Below, in pieces: positions 7,820 to 17,096 of a stretch of 48,965 nt of DNA. The stretch is taken from positions 1-48,965 of the forward strand of contig JAEZFP010000036.1 of the NCBI GenBank assembly GCA_023417475.1, in the 5' to 3' direction. The DNA is from Bacillota bacterium (lineage in GTDB: Bacteria; Bacillota; UBA4882; UBA8346). The position numbers and the translations under genes are program-made. The number at the start of each line of letters is the position of its first letter. Position 1 is the stretch's first letter. The notes beneath the pieces are model-generated. The model made no database searches. It saw only the letters and a program-made list of their open reading frames with translations, and had not been told where the DNA came from.

Positions 7820-9070
7820 TCAGGGCGTCTGCAGGGAACCGTCGCGCAACCGGGTTTGCGTCCAGGTTGTCACCGTATTTTCGCAGGGATATTTCGCAGC
7901 TTCTTTTTCATCGATTTCCACGCCGAAGCCCGGACGGTCGCTGGCATATACAAAGCCGTCGTCGCCATAAACGGGCATGCCCGGGAAAACTTCCATTAAT
8001 GCGCCGCGGCGCCCCTTCAACTGTTGAATGACAAAATTCGGAGGTTCGATTCCGCTCCACTCTTGGAGACCGAGATTGGCGGCCGTCAGATCAAGATGGA
8101 TATTGGCGGCATGGGCGACCGGACTCATATCGCCGGGACCATGCCAACAAATCCGTACCCCGTATTGTTCGCAAAACTGCTGCAGCTTATAGGCCGGCGT
8201 AAGCCCGCCGACCTGGCTGAGGTGAACGCGCATATAGTCAATCAACCGGTTTTGCACCAAATACCGGTATTCGGCGGGATTATTAAACAGCTCCCCTTGC
8301 GCCAAAGGAGTCACGCTGGTCTGGCGGATATTTCTCAGCCATTCGCCTTGTTCCAGCGGGACGACATCTTCCATAAAAAATAACCGATAGGGTTCCATTT
8401 CTTTCACAAAACGGACTGCCTCCGTCGGATGGATCCGTTCATGGACATCATGCAATAGGTCGATATCAAAACCGATTTTGGCGCGAAGACCGTCAAACAG
8501 CTTCAACGTATCGCGCATATAGGTCTTACTGTCGAGATAAACGCCTTGGGACGCTCCGCGCGCCGCCCACTCCGGGGCGTCGCCGTAGCCGCCGCCGCCG
8601 TAACCGCCGCATTGGCAACGAATATGACGGATACCGATACTGCGGTACTTTTCAATATTTTCACAAATTTCATTTAGATCCCGGCCGTCGGCATGGCGGT
8701 ATACCGGAACGCCTTCCCGCATTTTGCCGCCAAACAAATCATATACCGGCATCTGCGCCATTTTCCCTTTGATGTCCCAGAGCGCCATATCAATCCCGGA
8801 AATAGCGTTATTGGAGATGGGTCCGCAGCGCCAATAAGCGTTTTGATGCATCAATTGCCAAAGCTCTCCAATCCGGGTGACGTCCCGGCCAAGCACCAAC
8901 GGGCGTAAATACTCCTCGACCAAATGTTTGACCGTCAGATGCCGATAGGCAAACGTTGCGCAACCCAACCCGTACAAACCCGGTTCCGTAGTAATTACTT
9001 TCACGACGACCAGATTGATGCCTTCCGGGGCGGTTAAAATGACTTCTACATCTTGAATTTGCGGATTCAT
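7820..9070 (-). CDS. Mannonate dehydratase-like enolase-superfamily enzyme (RspA/ManD)
   Basis: This 416-residue protein belongs to the enolase superfamily, ManD/RspA subgroup, whose characterised members dehydrate D-mannonate to 2-keto-3-deoxygluconate. Metal and catalytic positions are visible: DVHER (Asp plus His), FMED (Glu) and GELF (Glu), followed by a conserved WHGPGD stretch. The N-terminal capping domain runs to about residue 115. Low-activity members act on gluconate or have unknown roles, so mannonate is a best guess. It is the last gene of the uronate-like operon, after an SDR and a zinc alcohol dehydrogenase; an RspA/RspB-like pairing of this enzyme with an MDR is well known. A GGAGGTCAG ribosome site precedes the ATG. 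Confidence 0.85.
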   Translation of the reverse strand: MNPQIQDVEVILTAPEGINLVVVKVITTEPGLYGLGCATFAYRHLTVKHLVEEYLRPLVLGRDVTRIGELWQLMHQNAYWRCGPISNNAISGIDMALWDIKGKMAQMPVYDLFGGKMREGVPVYRHADGRDLNEICENIEKYRSIGIRHIRCQCGGYGGGGYGDAPEWAARGASQGVYLDSKTYMRDTLKLFDGLRAKIGFDIDLLHDVHERIHPTEAVRFVKEMEPYRLFFMEDVVPLEQGEWLRNIRQTSVTPLAQGELFNNPAEYRYLVQNRLIDYMRVHLSQVGGLTPAYKLQQFCEQYGVRICWHGPGDMSPVAHAANIHLDLTAANLGLQEWSGIEPPNFVIQQLKGRRGALMEVFPGMPVYGDDGFVYASDRPGFGVEIDEKEAAKYPCENTVTTWTQTRLRDGSLQTP

Positions 9071-9123
9071 GACTGACCTCCCGTCGCTTTTTGCAGCAGG
9101 CGTTTTCGCCTCAAATCAAATCG

Positions 9124-9891
9124 TTACTTAACCAGATATCCGCCGTCGACCGGGATGGTGGCGCCGTTTAAGTAGTCGGAAGCGCTTGAAGCCAAAAACA
9201 GGACCGGCCCTTTCATGTCCGCCGGAGTACCCCAACGCCCGGCGGGAATCCGCTCGGAGCATTGATCCTTCCGTTCCTGACTCATGTTGGCGCACATTTC
9301 CGTATCCATATAGCCGGGACATAACGCGTTAATGTTGATCTTCCGGCCCGCGCAATCCACGGCAAGACTTTTGGTCAGTTGAGACACCGCGCCTTTCGAG
9401 GCGGTATAGGCCGGAACCGTCGTCCCGCCGAACCAGGTGACCATCGAGCCGACAGTGATGATTTTGCCGCCGCCCGGTTGTTTCAACATCACGTTAAGCG
9501 CTTTTTGAATCATGATAAAGACATGATTCAAATTAATATTGAGCACCAAATCCCACTCGTCCAAAGGAAATTCTTCCGGCAAGTGCCGCCGTTGAATGCC
9601 GGCGGCGGGAATCAACACGTCGAGTTTTCCTTCCAACAACGCCATTGATTCCGCGAAGATCCGGTCAATGTCGGAGCGATTGGCCAGATTGCCGGCCACG
9701 GCGTAAGCCTGGTAGCCCAGGGCCGTGTATTCGGCGCAAACCCTTTCCAATTTTTCCTTCTGCACATCAACGAGCACAACCCGACAGCCGTTCTCCAGCA
9801 ACGCTTCAGCCATACCCCGCGATAAGCCTTGCGCACCCCCGGTAACGATACAATGTTTACCGGCAACATCAAACATTTGATTCGCAGCCAT
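9124..9891 (-). CDS. SDR dehydrogenase, gluconate 5-dehydrogenase/KduD-like
   Basis: A 255-residue NAD(P)-dependent short-chain dehydrogenase. It carries TGGAQGLSRGMA in place of the usual TGxxxGIG loop, a PAAGIQRR segment where NNAG normally lies, a catalytic Ser region (VGSMVTWFGG) and YTASK. The C terminus GATIPVDGGYLVK is typical of sugar-acid SDRs such as 2-deoxy-D-gluconate 3-dehydrogenase and gluconate 5-dehydrogenase. It sits between the zinc dehydrogenase and the ManD-like gene, so it likely interconverts a keto-uronate or keto-aldonate and its alcohol. GGAGAGC lies upstream of the ATG. Confidence 0.85.
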   Translation of the reverse strand: MAANQMFDVAGKHCIVTGGAQGLSRGMAEALLENGCRVVLVDVQKEKLERVCAEYTALGYQAYAVAGNLANRSDIDRIFAESMALLEGKLDVLIPAAGIQRRHLPEEFPLDEWDLVLNINLNHVFIMIQKALNVMLKQPGGGKIITVGSMVTWFGGTTVPAYTASKGAVSQLTKSLAVDCAGRKININALCPGYMDTEMCANMSQERKDQCSERIPAGRWGTPADMKGPVLFLASSASDYLNGATIPVDGGYLVK

Positions 9892-9961
9892 TGTAAGCTC
9901 TCCTTCCGATTATTACGCATTCGTGAAAAAGACCGCCGTTTTTTGGCGATTTGTTTGGCGG

Positions 9962-10984
9962 TTAGTCAAACAAGATTACGGTTTTCTTTACAGCGGGATC
10001 CGGATGAATCATATTGACAAAAACCCTGTCAATCTCACTAAACTTAATGAAGGTGGTCGCTAAACCTTCCAAGCGATATTTGCCGTCAGCCATGTTTTGA
10101 GCGGTTGGCGCAAACTGGTATGCGCTCATGCGGCTGCCGATAATCGTTAACTCCCGCTTGTTAATATCGGCCTGACTGATATTTTCCGGTTTGTCACTAA
10201 AGCCCATCGGCACGATCCGTCCGGCGTTGCCGACAATCCCCGCCTCCAGCAGTCGCGCGAAACTACCGGGAAAACAAGCGGCGTCAAATGCGACGGTACA
10301 ACTGTGACCGCCGGTGATTTCACAGATCCGGTCGGCAACGTCCTCGCAATTGCTGTTGATAATAAAATCAACGCCAAACGTCAGCGAGCGCGCCAGCGAT
10401 TCGTCGTTAATATCGCAGCAGATAACCGTCGCTCCCCGACTCTTGCAAGCTTGCGCGATGATGGTGCCGATAGTGCCGGCGCCCAAGATAAAAACGGTAT
10501 CATCAGCGACGACCCCGGCGCGTTGGGTGCAATGTTCGCCGATGGCGAGCGGCTCGATGAGGGCGGCGTCTTCCCAGCCGATGGCGGGATCGATACGGTA
10601 AACATCGCTGGCGGGCGCGGTAAAATATTCGCGCCAACCGCCGTCAGTGCCGCTGCCGCGGACCAAAACCCGCTCGCAAACATTCTCGCGGCCATGGGTG
10701 CATTGGTAACAATGACCGCAGGTAATGATCAAATCTACCACAACGTGATCGCCGGGTTGAAATTGGGTAACGTTTTGACCGACTTTCGAGATGATTCCCA
10801 CATTCTCGTGCCCGGGCACCAACGGATAACTGGAGCAGGGGTTTTCACCGCGAAAGATATGCAGATCGCTACCGCAAACCCCGGCCGCGGCCATTTTAAT
10901 TTGCACTTCGTTTTCCTGCGGTTCAGGAATAGGCTCTTCCCGGATCTCATAATGAAACGGTTTGGTAATGACACATGATTTCAT
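9962..10984 (-). CDS. Zinc-dependent alcohol dehydrogenase (RspB/L-idonate dehydrogenase-like)
   Basis: A 340-residue medium-chain dehydrogenase. The catalytic zinc site is seen in CGSDLH and PGHE; the structural zinc site in CGHCYQCTHGRENVC. The Rossmann motif GAGTIGTI follows near residue 170. Among relatives, RspB, L-idonate 5-dehydrogenase and sorbitol or threonine dehydrogenases are closest by pattern. With the neighbouring ManD-like and SDR genes it probably oxidises an aldonate or polyol. Its start overlaps the end of the oppF-like gene by 4 bp (10981-10984), so both are translationally coupled. Confidence 0.87.
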   Translation of the reverse strand: MKSCVITKPFHYEIREEPIPEPQENEVQIKMAAAGVCGSDLHIFRGENPCSSYPLVPGHENVGIISKVGQNVTQFQPGDHVVVDLIITCGHCYQCTHGRENVCERVLVRGSGTDGGWREYFTAPASDVYRIDPAIGWEDAALIEPLAIGEHCTQRAGVVADDTVFILGAGTIGTIIAQACKSRGATVICCDINDESLARSLTFGVDFIINSNCEDVADRICEITGGHSCTVAFDAACFPGSFARLLEAGIVGNAGRIVPMGFSDKPENISQADINKRELTIIGSRMSAYQFAPTAQNMADGKYRLEGLATTFIKFSEIDRVFVNMIHPDPAVKKTVILFD

Positions 10985-11991
10985 AATGACGCAACGTCCC
11001 TTCGTTGAAGTTTATTGGCCTGACTCTCGTTATGACAAAAACAGGCTACATAGTGATGGGGTTCAACCTCAAGCAATGGCGGACTTTTTTCCTTGCAAAC
11101 CGGCCGCGCCATCCAGCAACGGGTGGCAAACCGGCAATAACCGGGTGGATTAATCGGATTGGGAACATCGCCTTTCAACAAAATCCGTTGGGTTTTTCCC
11201 GCCAGATCGATTTTCGGAACGGCGGAAAGCAAGGCGATTGAGTACGGATGAAGCGTATTGGCGAAAATCACATCCGCGTCGGCCAATTCCACAATTTGCC
11301 CTAAATACATGACCGCGATGCGATTGGAAATATGCCGGACAACGCTTAAATCATGGGAAATAAACAAATAAGACAGCTTGAGCTTTTTTTGCAAGCTCAT
11401 TAATAAATTGATGATATTGGCTTGAATTGAGACATCCAGCGACGAAACCGGTTCATCACACACAATGAATTCCGGCGAGAGCGCCAGGGATCTGGCAATA
11501 CCGACGAGCTGACGCCGGCCCCCGTCCAATTCATGAGGGAATTTATCCAGGACATACTCTTCCAATCCGACCATCGCGGCAAGCGCCTCGATTTTTTGGT
11601 TCAAATCCTGTCCGCTAGCGTATAGTTTGTGGATTTGGTACGGTTCCGCCAAAATAGTCCGGATGGTTTTCTGGGGATTTAACGAAGAAAACGGATCTTG
11701 AAAAATGATTTGCATCTTTTTCCGGAATTCCATATCCTGAGCGCCCTTAGCCCCGATAACATTTTCCCCTTTAAACAAAACTTCTCCGCTAGTGGTCGGC
11801 AACAGTTTCATCAACAAATTGCCGACCGTGCTTTTGCCACAGCCGCTCTCGCCAACTAAGCCCAGGGTTTCGCCGGGCATGACTTGGAAACTGATGTCAT
11901 CGACCGCGTGCAGTCGGCCTTTACCTTTCAGGTTAAAGTATTTGCGCAGATTGCGAACTTCAACCAACGGTTGCAAGTCATTTTGCGACAT
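10981..11991 (-). CDS. ABC transporter ATP-binding protein, OppF/DppF type
   Basis: A 336-residue importer ATPase of the peptide/nickel/oligosaccharide (PepT) class. Walker A GESGCGKST, Q-loop FQDPFSSLNP, Walker B FIVCDEPVSSLD, switch ISHD. The signature reads LDGGRRQ where LSGGQ/LSGGM is usual, an unusual but position-correct variant. The C-terminal OppF-type extension with a Cys cluster (PGYCRFATRCWMARPVC) is present. It overlaps the oppD-like gene by 14 bp. Neighbouring sugar-acid enzymes and the GH105 hydrolase suggest the substrate is an oligo-uronide rather than peptide. Confidence 0.88.
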   Translation of the reverse strand: MSQNDLQPLVEVRNLRKYFNLKGKGRLHAVDDISFQVMPGETLGLVGESGCGKSTVGNLLMKLLPTTSGEVLFKGENVIGAKGAQDMEFRKKMQIIFQDPFSSLNPQKTIRTILAEPYQIHKLYASGQDLNQKIEALAAMVGLEEYVLDKFPHELDGGRRQLVGIARSLALSPEFIVCDEPVSSLDVSIQANIINLLMSLQKKLKLSYLFISHDLSVVRHISNRIAVMYLGQIVELADADVIFANTLHPYSIALLSAVPKIDLAGKTQRILLKGDVPNPINPPGYCRFATRCWMARPVCKEKSPPLLEVEPHHYVACFCHNESQANKLQRRDVASL

Positions 11992-12958
11992 GAGTGTTCC
12001 CCTCCGTATTCGTACAAGCTACGTAATGGTTGTCATTGATTTTGATTAATTGGGGACGAATCGTCCGGCACGTATCGTGACAATGCGCGCAACGGGGGTG
12101 GAAGGCGCAACCGCCGGGGAGGTTTTGCGAATTGGCGACATTGCCGGTGATCGCATTGAGCCGTTCGCGCGGCCCCTCTAACTTTGGCAACGCGCCGATT
12201 AGCCCTTTGGTATACCAATGATGGGGCGTGGCGAAAACTTCCTGAATCGTACCGTATTCCACAATCGCTCCCGCATACATCACCGCCACTTTTTTGCAGA
12301 TCTCGGAGATAATCCCCAAATTGTGGGTAATCATCAATAATGCCGTAGAATGCTCTTTTTGCAACTTTTTCATTAACTCCAAAATTTGCGCTTGAATGGT
12401 CACATCCAAAGCGGTCGTGGGTTCATCGGCGATCAGCAGCTCGGGATTGCACGCCAGCGAAGCCGCGATTCCCACCCGTTGCCGCATGCCGCCGCTGAAC
12501 TGGTTGGGATAGTCCATGTAACGTGATTTATCGATGCCGACCATATTTAAAAGTTTTTCTACTTCGGCTTTGGCTTCGTTTCGGGTTAAATTTTTATGTT
12601 TGCGCAGGACCATGGCAATTTGATCCCCGACTTTAAACACCGGGTTAAGCGAGGTCAAGGGATTTTGGAAGATCATAGCGATTTGGTTGCCACGGATATC
12701 GGCCAGCTCTTTTTTGGTCATGGCAAAAACCGATTTCCCTTTGAAACAGATATCCCCGTCCGTAACATGGCCCACCCGTTTGGGAAGCAGGTTAAGCATT
12801 GCCAAGGCGGCGGTGGTTTTTCCGGCTCCGGTTTCACCAACCAACCCTAAAGCCTCGCCGGGTTCAATCGCCAAATTAATGCCGTTCACCGCATGCGCGG
12901 TGCCGTTTCCCGTTCGATACTCAATCATCAGGTCTTTTAACTCTAACAACGGCGCCAT
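11978..12958 (-). CDS. ABC transporter ATP-binding protein, OppD/DppD type
   Basis: A 326-residue ATPase partner of the OppF-like subunit. It has Walker A GETGAGKTT, Q-loop FQNPLTSLNP, signature FSGGMRQR, Walker B LLIADEPTTALD and the switch region ITHN (Asn in place of the usual Asp follows His). The C-terminal extension has the cysteine cluster PGGCAFHPRCAHCHDTC that binds an Fe-S cluster in some family members. GGAG lies a few bases before the ATG. It belongs to the eight-gene minus-strand operon starting at 16573. Confidence 0.9.
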   Translation of the reverse strand: MAPLLELKDLMIEYRTGNGTAHAVNGINLAIEPGEALGLVGETGAGKTTAALAMLNLLPKRVGHVTDGDICFKGKSVFAMTKKELADIRGNQIAMIFQNPLTSLNPVFKVGDQIAMVLRKHKNLTRNEAKAEVEKLLNMVGIDKSRYMDYPNQFSGGMRQRVGIAASLACNPELLIADEPTTALDVTIQAQILELMKKLQKEHSTALLMITHNLGIISEICKKVAVMYAGAIVEYGTIQEVFATPHHWYTKGLIGALPKLEGPRERLNAITGNVANSQNLPGGCAFHPRCAHCHDTCRTIRPQLIKINDNHYVACTNTEGNTHVAK

Positions 12959-13022
12959 CTGGGCATTCTCCTTGCTTTGTCGTTATTTTTGGTTACATTG
13001 CGGAAATTACTGCGGATTTGAT

Positions 13023-13886
13023 CTAATCGATATTTTTGGGATCAAGGACGTCCCGAATGCCGTCACCCAAAAAGTTAAAGGCCAACACCGTAATCATTAA
13101 CGCCATTCCAGGCGTGATGACTGTCCATGGCGCCGAAGCGATATATTCGCGGCCGTCGGCAATCATCGACCCCCACGAGGGCTGCGGCAACGGCACTCCC
13201 AATCCCAAAAAGCTCAAATTGGCCTCTGTTAAAATAACCATCCCCACCTGTTGACTCATTAAAATAATCAACGGCGGCACGATGTTCGGTAAAATCTGGG
13301 TAAAGAGGATATGGCGGTTGGAGCCCCCCAAGACCCGGGACGCTTTAATAAACTCGGTATCGCGGATACCCATCACGCACTCGCGCATCACGCGGGTATA
13401 ATTCACCCAACCCACAATAACCAAGACAATCAACAGATTATGGATGCTGTTGCCGAAAATAGCCATTACCGTAATGGCGAAAACCATCACCGGAATCGAC
13501 AGTTGGATGTCGTTTAGGCGCATCAATATCGAATCAATCAGTCCGCCGGAATACCCGGAAATCATTCCCAGCGCCGTTCCGATAATGCTCGGGACAACCA
13601 CCCCCACCAAGGCGATAATCAAGCTGATCCGACTGCCGATCAGCAACCGGGTTAAAATGTCCCGGCCCAACGAGTCCGTTCCCAAAATATGACCGTTCAA
13701 GCCTTTGCTGAAAAATTCCGGTTTGACCAACCGGGACGCTAACGAAGTGGCTTCGGCGTCAAAACGGACAATGACCGGGGCCATCAACGCCAGCAAAATA
13801 ATTAGTAAAACCAATCCGCTACCGATAATAAAAAACTTGCTTTTTGACATTTTACGGATTATACTTTTTCCCCGCGCACTATGCAT
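13023..13886 (-). CDS. ABC transporter permease, OppC/DppC type
   Basis: This 287-residue inner-membrane permease has the N-terminal OppC-type helix, then five or so helices and the cytoplasmic coupling (EAA) loop, seen around VMRECVMGIRDTEFIKASRVLGGS. GAAGGAG sits about 11 bases before ATG 13886; an internal Met at residue 13 (MSKSKFF) is an alternative start. It pairs with the OppB-like permease 17 bp upstream to form the channel of the importer. Confidence 0.88.
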   Translation of the reverse strand: MHSARGKSIIRKMSKSKFFIIGSGLVLLIILLALMAPVIVRFDAEATSLASRLVKPEFFSKGLNGHILGTDSLGRDILTRLLIGSRISLIIALVGVVVPSIIGTALGMISGYSGGLIDSILMRLNDIQLSIPVMVFAITVMAIFGNSIHNLLIVLVIVGWVNYTRVMRECVMGIRDTEFIKASRVLGGSNRHILFTQILPNIVPPLIILMSQQVGMVILTEANLSFLGLGVPLPQPSWGSMIADGREYIASAPWTVITPGMALMITVLAFNFLGDGIRDVLDPKNID

Positions 13887-13903
13887 AATAAATCCTACTC
13901 CTT

Positions 13904-14830
13904 CTAATTAAGTTTCATCCGTGGATCGATCGCGGTGTATAACATATCCACCAGGAGATTGACGACAACGAAAATTGTCGCTGTAATTAATAGAATCGAC
14001 TGAATCAGCGGGAAATCTCGCATATTGATCGCCTGCACCGTCAATGTGCCCAAACCGGGCCAACCGAAAACTTGTTCAATAATGATTGCTCCGGCCAACA
14101 ACTGTCCGATTTGCATACCGGTTACGGTAATTACCGGTAAAAGAGCGTTTTTTAATGCGTATTTGAAATAAATTTCCGATTGATTGATACCCTTCGCGTA
14201 AGTTGATACAATATAATCTTCTTGCATTACATCGTACATATCGGAACGAAGCATCCGCACGACAATGGCCGAAAGCGGCAACCCCAACGTGACGGCCGGC
14301 ATGATAATGTTTTTAAATTCACCATAACCCTGGGTCGGCAACCAGCCCAAAGTGACCCCGAACAATAAAATAAGTAAAAGGCCAAACCAAACCTGAGACA
14401 TTGACTGCCCCACCAATGCGAAAAGCACTGAAACAAAATCCACCGCCGAACCTCTTTTGATACCGGAAATAATCCCCAGCGGGATACTTATCAGCAGCGA
14501 AATCAACACGGCGAATAGCGCCAATTGGACTGTCGCGGGCAGGCGTTTGAAGATCAGCTTTGAACACGGTTCGTTATAAAAAATTGAATTGCCCAAATTG
14601 CCTTGCAGCACCTTACCCATATAGACAAAGTATTGAATAACGGGAGGTTTATCGAGACCCATCTTCACTTTCATATCGGCGATTTGTTGCTGCGTGGCGT
14701 TCTCCGGCAACATCAACACCGCCGGATCGCTCGGCGCCAGTCGCAACAAGGCAAACGCAATAATCGAAACGCCAATCAGAACGAGGAGACATTCAAAAAG
14801 TCTTTTTGAAAGAAAACGCACGATTGCCAT
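13904..14830 (-). CDS. ABC transporter permease, OppB/DppB type
   Basis: A 308-residue permease with the OppB N terminus: a helix followed by RLAPSDPAVLMLPENAT, then multiple helices and the coupling loop DYIVSTYAKGINQSEIYFKYALKNAL. The start is ATG 14830 because AAAGGAG lies nine bases upstream; an in-frame extension to 14851 covers the ribosome site itself. It follows the substrate-binding-protein gene across a 214-bp gap holding an attenuating terminator, a common arrangement that keeps the binding protein in excess over the membrane complex. Confidence 0.9.
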   Translation of the reverse strand: MAIVRFLSKRLFECLLVLIGVSIIAFALLRLAPSDPAVLMLPENATQQQIADMKVKMGLDKPPVIQYFVYMGKVLQGNLGNSIFYNEPCSKLIFKRLPATVQLALFAVLISLLISIPLGIISGIKRGSAVDFVSVLFALVGQSMSQVWFGLLLILLFGVTLGWLPTQGYGEFKNIIMPAVTLGLPLSAIVVRMLRSDMYDVMQEDYIVSTYAKGINQSEIYFKYALKNALLPVITVTGMQIGQLLAGAIIIEQVFGWPGLGTLTVQAINMRDFPLIQSILLITATIFVVVNLLVDMLYTAIDPRMKLN

Positions 14831-14980
14831 GAGGCATTTCTCCTTTACCATGATGGGGGAAAACTTGGATCCGGGATTTTAAGGAAGCGCTGATTTAATC
14901 GCAACTTTGCTGGGAAACACTAGAACCAGCTCCAAGGTATTGCCTAATTATGCTATCAGGTTAATTAATCAGTGTTTCCC

Positions 14981-15016
14981 TAAAATAAGAGGCGGCGAAA
15001 CGTTCCCGCCGCCTCT
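14981..15016 (-). terminator. Attenuator between the binding-protein and permease genes
   Basis: On the minus strand AGAGGCGGCG pairs with CGCCGCCTCT around an eight-base GGAACGTT loop, then TTATTTTA. Further downstream GGGAAACACT (14921-14930 region) and AGTGTTTCCC (14971-14980) form a second, widely spaced inverted repeat. Confidence 0.75.
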
Positions 15017-15043
15017 CCGGCGTATTTCTCTGTTCGAAACTAA

Positions 15044-16573
15044 TTATTTCCCGGTAAGACTTACTCTTCTCAAGTCCATAACACCATCGGGGAAAACAAC
15101 CAGGTTTTTAACTTTGGTGGACTGAATGGCGAACATATCCAGACTCAATACGTAGAGCATCGGCGCTCCCTCTTCCATCGTGATCTGGAAGGCTTGTTGC
15201 ATTAGTTCGTTCTGCTTTTTCAAATCAGTGCTTCGGGACGCCTCTTTAATTAACGCCAGTTGTTTCAGATTATTAAACTCGGTATGCGCGGCGTCGCTCG
15301 TGTAATGCATATTGGCATGATTAAGGCTGGATCCGTTACCGTAGAAAATATTGGAGAAACCGATATCGTAATTTCCTTTGGATCGCTTCGCGACAAACGA
15401 AGCGCCTTCCATGATCTCCAGTTTGACCTTAAAGCCCACTTCGGTCAGCATCGCTTGAATCGCTTGCAATACTTCCTTAGTCCGGGGCACCTTGCCGTCA
15501 ATCGCCATTAAATAAACTTCCTGCCCCTTATACGAGCTGCTGGCAAGTAATTTTTTAGCTAGCTTGGGATCGTATTTCGCGTATTGTCGGGATTTTTGCG
15601 CCGTACCGTTGTACCCGATCACTCCGGCCATGGTTGGCCAATACGCGGCGGTTCCGGATCCCAAGATGCTCTTGACGATTAGCTCCCGGTTAATGCTGTG
15701 GGTAAGCGCCAAACGAGCGTTTTTATCAGAGAAGATTCGCCCTTTGCCGGTCTCGATTGACATAAAGGTCATGGTCAAGCCGGGAAGTTGCAGGACGTTA
15801 ATTCCCGGTTTTCCTTTTAACGAAAGCGCCTGATCGGGAGGAACATCCCCCGTGATGTCGATCTCACCGGTTTTCATCCCCGAAATCCGTGTCGTATCTT
15901 CAGAAATCGGCCGAAAAACCAGTTGATCCACATTCGATTTTTTGCCTTTCCAATTCCAATAATTATCATTGCGCTCAAAGACAGCTTGATGTCCGGGATC
16001 ATAACTGACAAATTTCCAGGCGCCGGTCCCCGGATTGGTCTTGAATAAATTGGAACCTTCCTTTTGCAACGCTTTCGCCGGTAAGATGGAAGCAACCGAT
16101 ACTTCGCTTAAAAAAGCGCCGTACGGCTCGGAAAAATGAAACACCGCGGTATAGTCGTCGACAACTTCCACCGATTTAAGATTGACCCATAGGTAATGCA
16201 TTGCCAATGTGTTATCTTTGGCCATCCGTTCAAAGGTGGTCTTGACGCAATTCGCGTTAAAATCTTCTCCGTTGCTAAATTTAACGTCCTTCCGCAAGTT
16301 GAACGTCCAATCTCTACCATCGGACGAAACGCTCCATTTGGTGGCGAGCGACGGTGTATAATTTCCAGCGTGATCGCTTTCGATCAAAGTGTCATAGATC
16401 AGAATCCGCGCGATATATGACGGTAAGCTTGGTTGCCCTGCCGGATCCCAAGTGTAAAAGTCTTCCGCCAGGGAATAGGTGAGCACTTTCTTCGGCGCCG
16501 CATTTAAAGTACTGCCTGCGACAACGGAACAGATCAGAAGCAAACATACGATGAAACCAAAAAACCTTTTCAT
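15044..16573 (-). CDS. Extracellular solute-binding protein, family 5
   Basis: A 509-residue SBP family 5 protein, the ligand receptor of the Opp-type importer. The N terminus is a signal peptide (RFFGFIVCLLLICSVVAGS). There is a Cys within the hydrophobic stretch but no clean lipobox position after it, so lipid attachment is uncertain. The mature start KKVLTYSLAEDFYTWDPAG is typical of the family, as is the segment LRKDVKFSNGEDFNA. Family members bind peptides, nickel or oligosaccharides; uronate enzymes in the operon and GH105 nearby favour an oligosaccharide. It is the first gene of the operon and is divergent from the AraC-type regulator. Confidence 0.88.
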   Translation of the reverse strand: MKRFFGFIVCLLLICSVVAGSTLNAAPKKVLTYSLAEDFYTWDPAGQPSLPSYIARILIYDTLIESDHAGNYTPSLATKWSVSSDGRDWTFNLRKDVKFSNGEDFNANCVKTTFERMAKDNTLAMHYLWVNLKSVEVVDDYTAVFHFSEPYGAFLSEVSVASILPAKALQKEGSNLFKTNPGTGAWKFVSYDPGHQAVFERNDNYWNWKGKKSNVDQLVFRPISEDTTRISGMKTGEIDITGDVPPDQALSLKGKPGINVLQLPGLTMTFMSIETGKGRIFSDKNARLALTHSINRELIVKSILGSGTAAYWPTMAGVIGYNGTAQKSRQYAKYDPKLAKKLLASSSYKGQEVYLMAIDGKVPRTKEVLQAIQAMLTEVGFKVKLEIMEGASFVAKRSKGNYDIGFSNIFYGNGSSLNHANMHYTSDAAHTEFNNLKQLALIKEASRSTDLKKQNELMQQAFQITMEEGAPMLYVLSLDMFAIQSTKVKNLVVFPDGVMDLRRVSLTGK

Positions 16574-17096
16574 TACACTACCACTACCCTTCTCTTTATT
16601 GTATTGCCGTTGAAAATTTTGATCTGGTATGAAACCACCTTTTATCTACTCCAAGTGATTTCATGTTTTTAATTCCAAAATCAATTTTCACCCTCACTTT
16701 ATATCACAAATTGGGAACCGTAAATAAAACAAACCCCATATTGTTAACATCGGTTATCAAAAACAATAAAATTTGTTAACAAACATAGATAATGCTCTCA
16801 TTCGGCCCGACAAAACGGATTTCGTTTCAGTTATAATAAAAATGTTCAATGATCCTTTGGTTTAGCGTCAATTGCCGTGAAATGCCATTGGAGGCCATCA
16901 TTGTGAATTTGGATTTCACAGACATCTGGAAACAACAATCAGCAGGGAAGCACATCGCTATATTGAATTGAGAAAGCAGCAATAAATTCGCAACACTAAT
17001 TTAACATTTTTCCTCAATTCAACAAAAACAAGCCCCAATAATGAAACGGTGATATTGCCTAACAAACAATATCATATATCCGGCGGAGGCAATGAT
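16574..17096. promoter_or_regulatory. Divergent control region between binding protein and AraC regulator
   Basis: No gene is seen in these 523 bp. Two direct copies of TTGTTAAC (16741-16748 and 16773-16780) are 32 bp apart, about three helical turns, as expected for an AraC-type dimer. A 10-bp perfect inverted repeat, TTGAATTGAG (16973-16982) and CTCAATTCAA (17023-17032), lies in the leader of the regulator gene. The region is AT-rich and must hold promoters for both operons. Confidence 0.45.
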
